Source: Anopheles merus (taxonomy: Eukaryota > Arthropoda > Insecta > Diptera > Culicidae). Taken from it: a DNA stretch of 64,000 nucleotides. Within the stretch, counting starts at the first letter, position 1, and each line of letters begins with the position of its first letter. The notes under the pieces were generated by a model. The model made no database searches, was not told where the DNA came from, and saw only the letters and a program-made list of their open reading frames with translations. The stretch is taken from positions 2,460,001 to 2,524,000 of the forward strand of contig NC_054084.1 of assembly GCF_017562075.2 (NCBI RefSeq). Direction: 5' to 3'. Below, piece by piece: positions 47,369-57,827 of this stretch. Made by a program: the position numbers and the translations under genes.

Positions 47369-47867
47369 TTATAAGCTTTCGCGTGCACACATCTGCAGCA
47401 TTCGATATACTTGGGTCAACTGACCAATATCCTGCCGAACAGGTGAACCACGATTTATGGTACTTCCGTCCACGTATGCCCCTTCTCCCACGTAAACGGC
47501 GTTGATAAGATAGATGAGCGAATTAATAATCGAGCAATACCCCTCACACGCTGTTGCTGACGTTATCAGAAGCATGCGAAAGTAATACTGCCTATAACCA
47601 CGCTTGTGACGTACGCGAATGCTCTGCAAACGATGATATTCTTCTCCACTTGTCCTCCCTTCGACGTTTATGCTTTCCCAAGCTAACCGCAATCTTATCT
47701 TAACATCCCCCAAATATGCGATCTTATCGTTGGCGGAACTAAGGGCATTACATTGATTCGAATAGCCTTAGCCATGCTTTAATCAACAATAGAAACAGTT
47801 ATGTAGTTGCTTACCGTCTAATGTTCTATATGTTCTATAATCTTCACGGAACTTCGACAATGCGTAC
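47369..47867 (-). CDS. Unrecognised gene, 3' part, minus strand
   Basis: A last exon of about 134 codons ends in CARESL and a stop at 47369. It is preceded by a small exon at 47867-47818 that has a strong acceptor (TTTTCTCTCTCAGCAG) and a consensus donor (GACG|GTAAGC). That exon reads ALSKFREDYRTYRTLD, and the two join in phase through a 48-nt intron, short for the window, with acceptor GGCTAAG. The peptide has a hydrophobic segment with SLIYLINAVYVGEGAYV and paired cysteines (ACEGYC). AATAAA follows the stop by 38 nt. I could not find the start; a signal-peptide-like ATG frame at 48598 on the same strand is one candidate but its phase does not fit directly. Function unknown. It may be a real lineage-specific gene or a remnant. 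Confidence 0.3.
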
Positions 47868-47871
47868 CTGC

Positions 47872-50257
47872 TGAGAGAGAAAAGAAAACATTTTTATTAG
47901 ATAAACGTTTCATGTAGTATATATTAGCTTTGATAGATGATTATTACAAAACTGTGTACATTATGTGCATTTTGGAACGCTTCTTGCACAATCACTCTTA
48001 AAACGAGTTACATTCGATTCGATTCAATCTGACCACGATTAACTTCCTATTTTTTCCACCAAACTGAGAAGATGATGAAGGTACGTACTGTCAAAACCTT
48101 GAACATTAATCAAACGTAAACAAAAGAAAAACAATTATCAACGCAACCTGTGCCTGACGAATCGGGTTAAATGAAAATGACTCCAACAAGATCCGCCCAG
48201 TGAGGAAGCAGAGGAAGGATTCTGATTTACTTTTTTTCTCCCGTCATTCAATATCGGCAAAACAAGGGCAAATCCGTATGAAATCCAACGTTAACGATTG
48301 AAAAAAAGGGAAGTTTTAGTTCAAATGTTTCAATTTCGATTCCATCTTTTTGTATTTTTCCATCACCATAAAAGGTATTTTATTTGGGCTAATGGACTGC
48401 GTAAACCAAAACTGCCGCAGGAATTTGAAGGGTTTCCATAAAAACAAATTTTTACTACAATGCTCGAGTGCTCATTCTCCACCGTAAGACACACACCGCA
48501 CGCGCAGTGCCCTTTCCTCCTCGACTTCCTCCAGCCGGGCAAGTAACGCACCGAAGAAAGCAGCAGCAGCAGTCTTCTCCATCGTGAGCTTCATCATGCA
48601 GGCATAATGATTTCTTACCAAAATTGTCGAGATGCCTTATACGGGTGGCACAGAAAGAAGCCCAACCCTCTGGCTGTCGTCACACCACACACTGCCGTGC
48701 CATCGAACGAGTCATTTGCAACAAAGGCAGCTTATCGAAACTTATGCCGTCCTTAATTATGGCTTCGTAAGGGTAATTTACTTAAAAAATCATCATCCAA
48801 CACGCGGCACACCATCACATCGGAACGGTATTGGGCAGGAGAAAGAAGCGCCCAAGGGCAGCATGTGTGCGCGTGGTGTGTGGTGTGTGGGGACCGGAGA
48901 TGGTAGCAAAGTGCGAGAAGTCGCCACGCATCGTGATTTTGAGATCGATTCGACAAGATTACGTTACAGCATGGCCACGGGAGCTTGTCGTGCGGCCGCC
49001 CATCCTTTGTACTCATCCGGCGACAACATCGAAAGCACTCAGGGACGGTTTAAATGGTCAGATGCGTCGCCAGTCGGTGGAAAAGCATTTCGCTTTCCGC
49101 GTACACTTGACGCAACCTCTATCTCTCTGCCTGTTCGTTCCATCTCAGTGCCACTTCCGTCAACCACGGAAAACGATCGAGTGATTGTCGATTAGCTCTC
49201 GCAAGGGGCCGCCCTTGCTATTGCACAATATGGTCTTAAAACACTCCGCGAGAAGAAGCTTCGATGCTGCATCTTGATACATGCAACCTCACTGAGCGTA
49301 TGCAAATATTTTGAAAATACCGATTGAACCTTCACTGCGACCATCAAATGCACCTCAATTGCAATCCATCGTTTTTAACGTTGTTGATGACCATTCCAAA
49401 CCTACACAACCATACTGTGGCAGTGTCCAATACTTACGAATGCAACACACACACACACACACACACAGTGCAACCACCGAGCAGATGCGCAAGAAATAAT
49501 GAAGGAATTTGAAATTCGGTTCTAAAAATACAACGACCAACACTTCAGCTTCAGAGCAGTAGAGCTGAGCTGTTGGTCATTTTCAACCACTGCATAGTAT
49601 GCGAATGGTTCTGAGTGACGGTTTCAGTATGCTGGCAGATTTTTCATGAAAACCGATAACATCTGTGAGAATTTGTGGTACGGCAGTTCTGTACTTGTAT
49701 CGGTTTATCGCGATCGGAAAGAACACCAGCCGGATGATGCCAGTTTTCACCAGCTTTAATGACGAAAAGTGGAAAGGTACGTGATGTTTCCATGAGTCAC
49801 GTTTTATTTTGGCTGCAGCGGAACGAGAACCAACAACTTTCGGCCACACTCTTGCCATTTGTGCGAGCGAGCTGTCCGAGAAGACACCAAACCGCACATT
49901 GCCAGGAATTGCTCACATCTGTCTCTGGCAGCGGAAGTGGCAGCTGGTCAGTGTTGAAAAATTGCTGCGAAATTATTAGATACATTACAGTAACGATTTC
50001 AACATTTTAGTGTGATTGCAACGAAATTGAATGTCAAGCTCATTAACAATGCAATGCGCCTTTGAATGTTCTTCAGCTCTATGTTGTGCACGTGCACGCA
50101 AGGAACAATCACAAAAACATACAGACAGTTTCATTAAATGTTGTTATACTTTAATGAAATGTCACAAATAGCCCTTTCTTTGTGCGATTTGCATTCCTAG
50201 TTCCTAGTCCGCGTTAGGTGATTCTGGGATGCAGTCAGAAAGTGTTGATTCACCATC
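47872..50257. other. Gene-poor stretch between the orphan minus-strand exons and the ionotropic receptor
   Basis: Holds an AT-rich part, a CA microsatellite at 49445-49467 and several intact but unconvincing frames. These include a 187-codon ATG frame at 48632-49195 (+) and a 104-codon frame at 49583-49897 (-). None has matching splice or poly(A) signals. The last few hundred bases presumably contain the promoter of the ionotropic receptor. Confidence 0.4.
49445..49467. repeat. CA dinucleotide microsatellite
   Basis: An uninterrupted AC run of about 11 units in non-coding DNA. Confidence 0.9.
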
Positions 50258-52035
50258 ATGTCTCATTCACATATACTACTAATAGTGACTGTTATCACAC
50301 TTTCTTACACTTGGCCTGTCTGTGGAAATCTAACAAACTCATTTGCATTGCTATCTCCTCCACATTCCGATATAACCTTCATTGTGAAAGCATTTGTGGA
50401 ACTCCAAAAGCAGTGGTGTCCACCATGGCGCTACAAAAAGTTTTTCATCCTCAACTACGCCAATGATGCTCTCTCGGAAGACATTTTAATGGCCATTTTG
50501 AAGCTAAATGAACCACCAAAAATCATATCCAACCAGCGTAACGGTTTGACCTACTGGACATACGAGACTCGCCGTTGTGCTGTTCTGATGGCTCGAGGAC
50601 ATGAAAGGTTAAACGTATGTTACTACTTCCACTAAACTAATACCATCTCTGCCAACAAATGTCCGGATTTCTTCCACAGCCTTACACGGCACGTCATTAC
50701 GGCAGCCGTTACTTCATATTTCACCCCAAGCTGAAGGAAAACATTTTTATGAACGAACTGGACAGTGGAAAACTATTCATTCTCGACCGAGCGTACCACA
50801 TTTTGTACAACCGATCCAGCGTAGAGATTCATCACAAGAATTTCTTCACGAATCAATCCATACAGCTCGATCCGTCCGACATACGTGTCCCGAACGACCT
50901 GAAGAACCTGTACGGACGAAAGCTTCGCTTGGTGTTGCCAGCTGGCAATCTTGAGATAGCCACCTTCGACGCATATCTCGGAGAAACCATAGCGCGGCAA
51001 CGGAATGGAACGTTTGAGGCTACAACGAGCACGGATGGCCCTGCCGACTACGGTGTATTGAACATGGGCGTATCGTTCCTCGGCACGGACAAGATTCTGG
51101 CCCTTGGCAGTACATTCATCAGTGTTCTAGTTCCACACAGCAAACCGAAACCGATCATCTGGGTACTAGTAGATCCGTTCGATTACAATAGTTGGATCGC
51201 ACTGTTCTCCTTGATCTCTGTACTGGCTGTGGTACTGTCATTGTTTGGAGATGTTCTTAACAAGAGTAGCGTGGTGGATAACGCTCTAGAGATGATCATG
51301 TGCCTGCTAGGCGGACCGTCCAGAACGTATGGCGGTTGGTTCGAGCAACAGATCATTACCAACTACTGTTTACTGTCCATTGTGATCGTATCCTGCTACC
51401 AGTCATTGATCATCTCGTACCTTTCCTATACGCGCTTCTTCCCGGAGATCAACTCAGCGGATGAAATACGCAACAATTGCATTTTTCCACCCAGCACCAA
51501 ATTTTCCAACCATTTGAATCTGCCACTAAGCAAGCCGGGTGACTCGCTGGACAACATGTGCTATCTGTTCAACAGTCGCGATAATACGCACATCACTACG
51601 CTGTTGATAGAAAATATGCGCAACATCGACAAAGCGGCTCACGCTGCATTCAAACATAATTTGCGAGTGGCCAACACGGTGTTTTTGAAGTATCATTTGT
51701 TGTATTACTTCTTCGACAAATCTCTCATACGTGAGCTGTTCCCGTTCTATATACACGCATTCTTCGAGTCGGGCTTGTTTGATCAGTACTACAAAAACAA
51801 AAGCAGCTTCGCACTGCTCTACAGGCAGGACGTTTTAGCGGTACGTGCATTCAATGTTGTGGATCTGTCTATTATTTGGTATCTGTATATGGGTGGAGTG
51901 ATCGTTAGCTTTGTTTGGTTTTTGCTTGAGATTACTTTACACTATTCCCAGCCCTTTGCTAGAGTTCTGACAGAGCGTTTGCGGAAGTGCTTGTGCAACA
52001 AACAGATCTTAAAAATAATATTCGTTCGGAAATAA
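50258..52035 (+). CDS. Divergent ionotropic receptor (IR family)
   Basis: Spliced CDS join(50258..50614, 50680..52035), 570 aa, phase-0 intron of 65 nt. A signal peptide (residues 1-22) precedes a short extracellular N-terminus. The ligand-binding S1 lobe is in 120-285. Three membrane helices follow: M1 at about 291-311 (WIALFSLISVLAVVLSLFGD), M2 at about 347-370 and M3 at about 516-538. A pore-loop region carrying CLLGGPSRTYGGW lies between M1 and M2, and the S2 lobe lies between M2 and M3. This is the layout of insect ionotropic receptors, variant ionotropic-glutamate-receptor channels that detect odours, tastants, temperature or humidity with IR25a/IR76b-type co-receptors. The frame is intact. 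It looks like a divergent, probably gustatory IR rather than a conserved antennal one. The specific subfamily cannot be assigned by eye. The stop codon lies inside an AATAAA at 52031-52036. Confidence 0.9.
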
Positions 52036-52036
52036 A

Positions 52037-55000
52037 ATACACCCCCCAGCACCATTGCCGACATCGTGTCCATTGTTCATGTTCAATTGTACGTGAGACG
52101 GAGAGAGAGCATTGTTGAAGATATAAACAAATGCTTATGTAAACATAAGCAAACAATACAGGAACCAGTCTGGGGTTTAATGAAGAAACGGACGGAGTTC
52201 TATCGGTTGAAAGTGCCGCCGATTCATTTCAAATGAGGCCATCGCTCCGCAGATGCATTTGATCATAAACGCCAATTCCAGTACCCTTAGGTCCACCACG
52301 TTCAATGTTTAATTCGAAATTTCAGCCTATTAGTGAATAATTATTCAGATTCATAAAACCGAAATGATTGCTATTATTGGATTTACTTCTGAGCAAGACT
52401 CGTCAAAGAAATGGTGCAAGCAGCAACTCCTAACAATTTCCTACATTTGGACCCGAACGAAATCAATTACAGCATGCAAGAAAGCATAACAATTTCACCA
52501 ATTCGCGCGACGCTTTTCCCATTCGATCGACTTTCGTCGTTGTCCACTGGTGCGCGATTGATTTTGTTCTTCGTCTTTTCTACTTGCTGGCTTCTCTCTA
52601 CCCCCCCCCCCCCGTCCTCCCCTCTCAATCGAAAAGTTTGATTGCTTTCGATTGCAATTTTCCCCTTGTATTTCGTTCCCAAATGCTCCCAAGCCGCCAC
52701 GCGGGCAAGAAAATCCGGCACGCGGAAAGTGTTCGATTGCCTTTAATTATTTGCCCCGTCATTTGCACCATTTTCCAAAGGGAATGGTCCGCGACTTGAC
52801 GCACCGCCCGAAAGCAAACTGGCCCGCCACTAAATCGGCCCCATTCGGTGCGCTTTTACCCGGTCCTTCTCGGCTCGGCTCCGGCCAATGGGCGCAACAG
52901 TGGTAGATTGTCACAAACGGCCAATCTCAGGAGGACACAGTGCTGTAAAGTTTTATGCTGGTCGTTCGTCGGTGCTGCTACGGTCGCCCAGATAAAGCAA
53001 AAGTCGAACCGAAAACAAACAAAGCAAACGAAATCGTGCACCCCACAGAACCAACCCAGCAATACAGTGGACGGAGCCGTGGAGTCAAAAGTCGCGTCGA
53101 ATGACCCAGTTTCTGGGACGGCGTGTCGTACACAAGATACGAAACTTCGTTCCTCTAGCACTACTGTTGTTTGGTGATGATAAACTCTAGTGAACTTCAG
53201 GACAAACGTGTCTCACAACATGTTGTAGTCTAGAGAAGAAGTATTCATTTTGCTCAATTTTATGCAAATGGTTCATTATGTATTAAGGAGTCTAGGACAA
53301 AGCAGAGATGCCAAAGAAAGGACTTCATGGCGTTGCAGACCTTTGGCCATCAAAGACTCGGCTCAGCAAAAAGTACGGGCGTCAAATCATAATAAATCAT
53401 GCATCCACCAGAAAAAAAGCCACAGCAGGCCAAACACCAAAATAGATTGTCCGAGGACAGCGCGAGGGAAGAGAGAAACAGCTGAAATGACAGGAGAGCT
53501 TTTTAGCGTACGGCTGTCCTTGGGATGGCATCATTTGACAGCAAAGCCAAGACGAAAAAAGCCTCCCATCGAGAGAAGGGCGCGCAAAGAAAACCAAAAA
53601 TACTGCCCAAACATTCAGGTCAGGCAGCTGCAAAAACCCAACCCTTAATCAACCTGAATTCGCATCTCGAGCGGACGTCGAGTATCTCCTTTCCATTCCG
53701 CCGAAACGAGGGCGTCTCGAAAGATTAATGTTGACTTTCCGCGACTGCATGTGCCGAAATCGAGCTATTAGATTACTGCTTAGCCTAGCCTTCGCTTTAG
53801 CGTGTCTCGGCATTTGAGGAGCTGCATTTTGCAGAAACGTTGTCACCATTTCGTTCTTGTCTGTTGAAAATTGCCCTTCTTTCCTTTCTACCTAGGTCAG
53901 AGGAAAGCTGTTTAGCCACGATCAACGCCACGCTAGGAGCGGAAACGACACTGTGCTCAGCCTACTTATTTCCTGCCAGCAAGTTTCCACCACTTTGCGG
54001 GATGAGCCCGCTGGTTCCTGTTTTCGTACGATGAAAGGACGGGAGGGGGGGGGGGGAAGCACAGAGAACCGGAATTCTCGACAGCTCGATTTGCCGTGTA
54101 GCATCACCGGTGGGGCTCGACAGTGCAAGGGCAACGAAAACTGGTAAGAAAAAGCTACGAAATCTCGATTCTGGGCGCTACGTATAACGCTTGGGGAGGG
54201 TGGCCAGAAGGCCCCAATCAAACAACAGCCCAACAGCGGGTGGATGGTGCAAAGAAACAACTCCGTGTCCGCGGGGGGGAGTGTGTGCGGTGCTGCAGAC
54301 AGAGATGCAAGACGAAAAGCATCGAGCCACGAAGATCTTTTCACCATGCGCTTGGCGTGTTTCGCGATCGCACCCCCCATTCAAGCACACACACACACAA
54401 ACATGGGGAGAAACCCTCTACACACACACACACACACACCGACACACATGAAGTTCGAAAATCTCTTGTTCCTCCACTGTTTTCCGCTCGTCACCATCGC
54501 AACGCTCTTACATGGGGGTAACACAACACAACAAAACACACTACACAATAACACGATCCCGTCCCCCGGGCCATCCAACTAGCCGACCGCGCCAGCCCCG
54601 GCTACCTTTCCCCTTGTCCTGCTTTGCCCTGTAGCCATCTGATGCGGCCCACCGAATGGACAAGCTTCGCTGCTTTCTCCTCCGCTGTGAGTGTTTGTGT
54701 GTGTGTGTGTGGAACGGCCAGTTTGGGCGTATATTATCGTATAGCGCTGACCGATGGGTTCTTTGATCACCGAAGAGCACAGCACCAATAACCACAACAA
54801 CGCGCAACTTCAACCAAACGGCGGCCAGCGAACAATCGGAAAGGGGAGGGAGTGGGGACAGTTGGTGGTGGGTCACCGTGGTCCTTTTGTCGTCTTGTTC
54901 GCGCACCAGTGTGACAGCTGATTTTCTTCTCCAAAGCAAAGGCCCTTAGGGTTTTTGGGACGTAAACGGCACACCTTGCGTCACATTCTCTGGCGACAGC

Positions 55001-55093
55001 TGTGGGGTGAGGGGGACCCTGCAGGAGCTACGAATTTGGAAGGCTCACGGGCACACACACACGCACACACGCACATGCACAAATGGGGACGAT

Positions 55094-55098
<5 letters not shown>
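52037..55098. other. Downstream flank of the ionotropic receptor, no supported gene
   Basis: Contains poly-C (52601-52613) and poly-G (54045-54056) tracts, a CA repeat at 54421-54439 and many short overlapping frames on both strands without splice context. A TGACAGCTG motif occurs near 54910. Nothing is supported as coding. Confidence 0.45.
54421..54439. repeat. CA dinucleotide microsatellite
   Basis: An uninterrupted CA run in non-coding DNA, close to other CA/GT runs. Confidence 0.85.

Positions 55099-55143
<45 letters not shown>
55099..55143. repeat. GA dinucleotide microsatellite
   Basis: Forty-five bases of uninterrupted GA. It is the longest simple repeat in the window and a potential site for GAGA-factor-type proteins, which bind GAGAG. 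Confidence 0.9.
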
Positions 55144-55148
<5 letters not shown>

Positions 55149-57169
55149 TAGAGAGCAGCAGGCGTCGGCCCTTAAGCATATTCACACAGCGAAATTCTTG
55201 TGTGCCTTTTGCACTTCCATCTTTGAGGCACCACTACCACCAGCACCACCATCACCACTGGAAGGAAAGTTAGCGCTTTCGCCCCCCCCCTCCCCCTGCC
55301 CCCCACGCATCACACTAGCTCTCCGTCTTGAAGTGTACATATTATTTCTCGCTTAGTTTCAAGCTCGCATGGGGTGTTGATGCTGCCGACGGATGTTGTT
55401 ACCGTGGTCTGCACGGGGCTCCAGCTCGCCCAGCGGTACAATGTAAGAAGGCCGAGTGTTTTACTTCTTCTTCTTCGTCTCTTCTTTTTTATGCGTACAT
55501 ATCTCTTCCGCGGTGCGTTGGGAGGGCGCTTTTTTATCAAGATACATCCCCCTCGGGGGGGAGCTGGCCAAGAAAGGGAGGGATGAAGAAAGGGTTGTAC
55601 ACAAGGCAAACATGGGAAGAGCGCACCGATAATAGTTGTGTTCACACACGCACGTCTGGAGCATAATCATCATTGTTGCATACAAACACAAACACACACA
55701 AGATCACACAATATCTTTAATAGACCGTCTGCGATCTCTGGGGTCGGAAGGGTCAGACCGCACCGTACTGGTTTAACATTGCTGCACCACACAGTTAAAA
55801 GCTCTCACTCACACTGACACGGACACACTCGCAGACGAGAAAGGACACGGTCAAGGGAGGAAGGCACGCAGGAGGCGACGGGACGGGACGCACTTTTCAC
55901 TGCAGGATATCTCATGCGTGTGTGTGTGTGTGTGTGCTCTTGGGGAAGATTGGATTCTGCTCACCTTTCGCACACACCTAACACCACACCTCACACAGCA
56001 CTCAGCTCGGGGCTCGGGACCCGGGTGTGATAGCGGGATATAGTGGACACGCACGCAGACGATGGTACAGCAGCCGTTCGCTTCTCTCGCTACTGCACAC
56101 TGAACAGAACTTCACTGAACCGAACCAACCAACCAACGACCAACAACAAAAACACACCACCGACCGGATAAAGAAAGAGGTGAAGAGAACACACTTACAC
56201 ACACTTACACACACGCACGCACAGAGGGTGCGAAAAAAAAAACTAATAGAACCGGACCTGGATAGAGGCTTGTAGCCACGAATAACGATGCCGAGAGATC
56301 CGATGGACGTGAGATGGCGTCGGGTGCGCTACTAAATCTCGCGAACAGCGGAAAACAAATGAACGAACCGGGAGCTGCCGAGATCCAACCAAGTCACCCC
56401 CAGAAAACCAGTCGTGTGGAGAGAAATCGCGCACGCGAGTGAGAGAGAGAGAGATCTATTAAAAGCTCTCTCCCACCCACTCGGAAAACAAAAGAGAGAA
56501 TAGCTATAGAGAAAAAGAGAGAGAGGGAGAGAAAGAGTACGAGCGAGAGAGATGACGTTCTCTGGGGGTGCGTTTCGAGGGGTGCGTTGCTAATGTGATA
56601 GAAAGGGAGGAGGGAGAAGGTGATATAGGGGGGACTCAAGCGGAGCAAGGAAAGCAGCTTCGGCCTAGTGTGGGGAGTAAATTAGAGAGCATTTCCATTC
56701 TCTCCCATATTTGCACAATGGCTGAGAGACATTGCGCCCGCCTGCATCCCTCCAATTTTGGGGATGAAGAAATGGGGAGAAGTGCAAAGGTGCTATAAAC
56801 ATAAAGGTAAGCACATCCACAGTGTATGCCGGGTGGTCCAGAACCCACGATGAATAAAGGGGGAAAACCCCGAAGCTAGAAGGATTATTTGTGTGTCAAA
56901 AATAAGCATTTTTTCTGAGAGGGAAAACGTGCAATGCCGGAAACACCGCCAACAAATGCTGCTGCAACCGCTTATCCCATCGCTTTTGTTTCCTTTCTCG
57001 CCCACCGTCGTCGTCGTCGTCGATGACACAACCGCTGGATGGATGCACCGATAACGAGAGCCAGCCAGTCGCCGCAACCAACCGCACAAGGCCTGCTCCA
57101 CACACCGTCCCGTCATAGTGAAGCAATCCAAAATTACACAAACACCGAAGCGAACGCCAAGAAGCTAGA
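55144..57169. other. Microsatellite-rich, possible regulatory stretch
   Basis: Includes a GT run at 55918-55936, ACAC repeats around 56190-56220 and several GAGAGA clusters at 56440-56560. No coding exon is supported. The density of GA and GT elements resembles promoter or enhancer DNA of developmental genes in Diptera, but no transcript can be tied to it. Confidence 0.35.
55918..55936. repeat. GT dinucleotide microsatellite
   Basis: An uninterrupted GT run of 19 nt within a stretch full of CA/GT/GA repeats. Confidence 0.85.
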
Positions 57170-57760
57170 ATGAAGAAAACGCGGCGGCTGCACACAAACC
57201 TTCGGCCACATGCAACCGAAACGCTCGAATGTGCGTGCATGGCCCGTTGTTATGTGGCCGCTGGAATTGTGTGGTGTGTGCGATGCTTGCCGGAAAATGT
57301 CCCAGGGGTTGCCACCGAACCAACCTCGGCAGCACCACCGCGTGAAGATATGCAACAGCAGCAGCAGCACCATACGACTCCAACTCGATATCGAACCGCG
57401 CCTGCTGCTAGCTACGGCGCTTGCAACAGCGGGCTCGTTTCACATCAGTGCGTTCGCGCAAGTGAGAAAGCTCCAAACTCTGGCCAAGGCCGTGGTTGCT
57501 TTGTCTACCTTGTCGATAACATTCTTTATAAGCGCATCAGACGCCGTAAAGTGAATGCACTTCAGACTATATGCCACAACGGTTCTGAATGCGTCAACGA
57601 CCCAGAGCGAAGGTGGGATCGGATCAATCAACAAGGTGGCCTTTGCACAGAACTTGCAATTCGCTGTCAACGGTACATCAGCAACGGCACGTGCCATGTT
57701 GCAGGGAGCAATGCACCAAGAGCCAATGGACAAAGCTGTACCAAAAAACAACATTTCTGA
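57170..57760 (+). other. Unexplained intact 196-codon ATG frame
   Basis: The frame runs from ATG to stop without interruption. It has a short polyglutamine stretch and a cysteine-rich end (CHNGSECVND, later GGLCTELAIRC). Two other frames, one on each strand, are also open over much of 57440-57890, so the openness may reflect local composition. No splice sites, poly(A) signal or family resemblance support it. I list it only because it is the longest uninterrupted ATG frame outside the recognised genes. Confidence 0.12.
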
Positions 57761-57827
57761 CGAACTTTTGATAACTTTCCGACCACGAGACCGCTGGCCA
57801 CTGTTCCATCGCTGTGGCAACATTTGA

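Noticed and set aside
48632..49195. 187-codon ATG frame on the plus strand
   Set aside because: It is intact but has no domain, no upstream promoter evidence, no AATAAA after the stop and random-looking composition. It could be revisited if transcripts exist.
49583..49897. 104-codon minus-strand frame considered as a receptor fragment
   Set aside because: No membrane-segment pattern or splice sites were convincing. Resemblance to chemoreceptors could not be supported.
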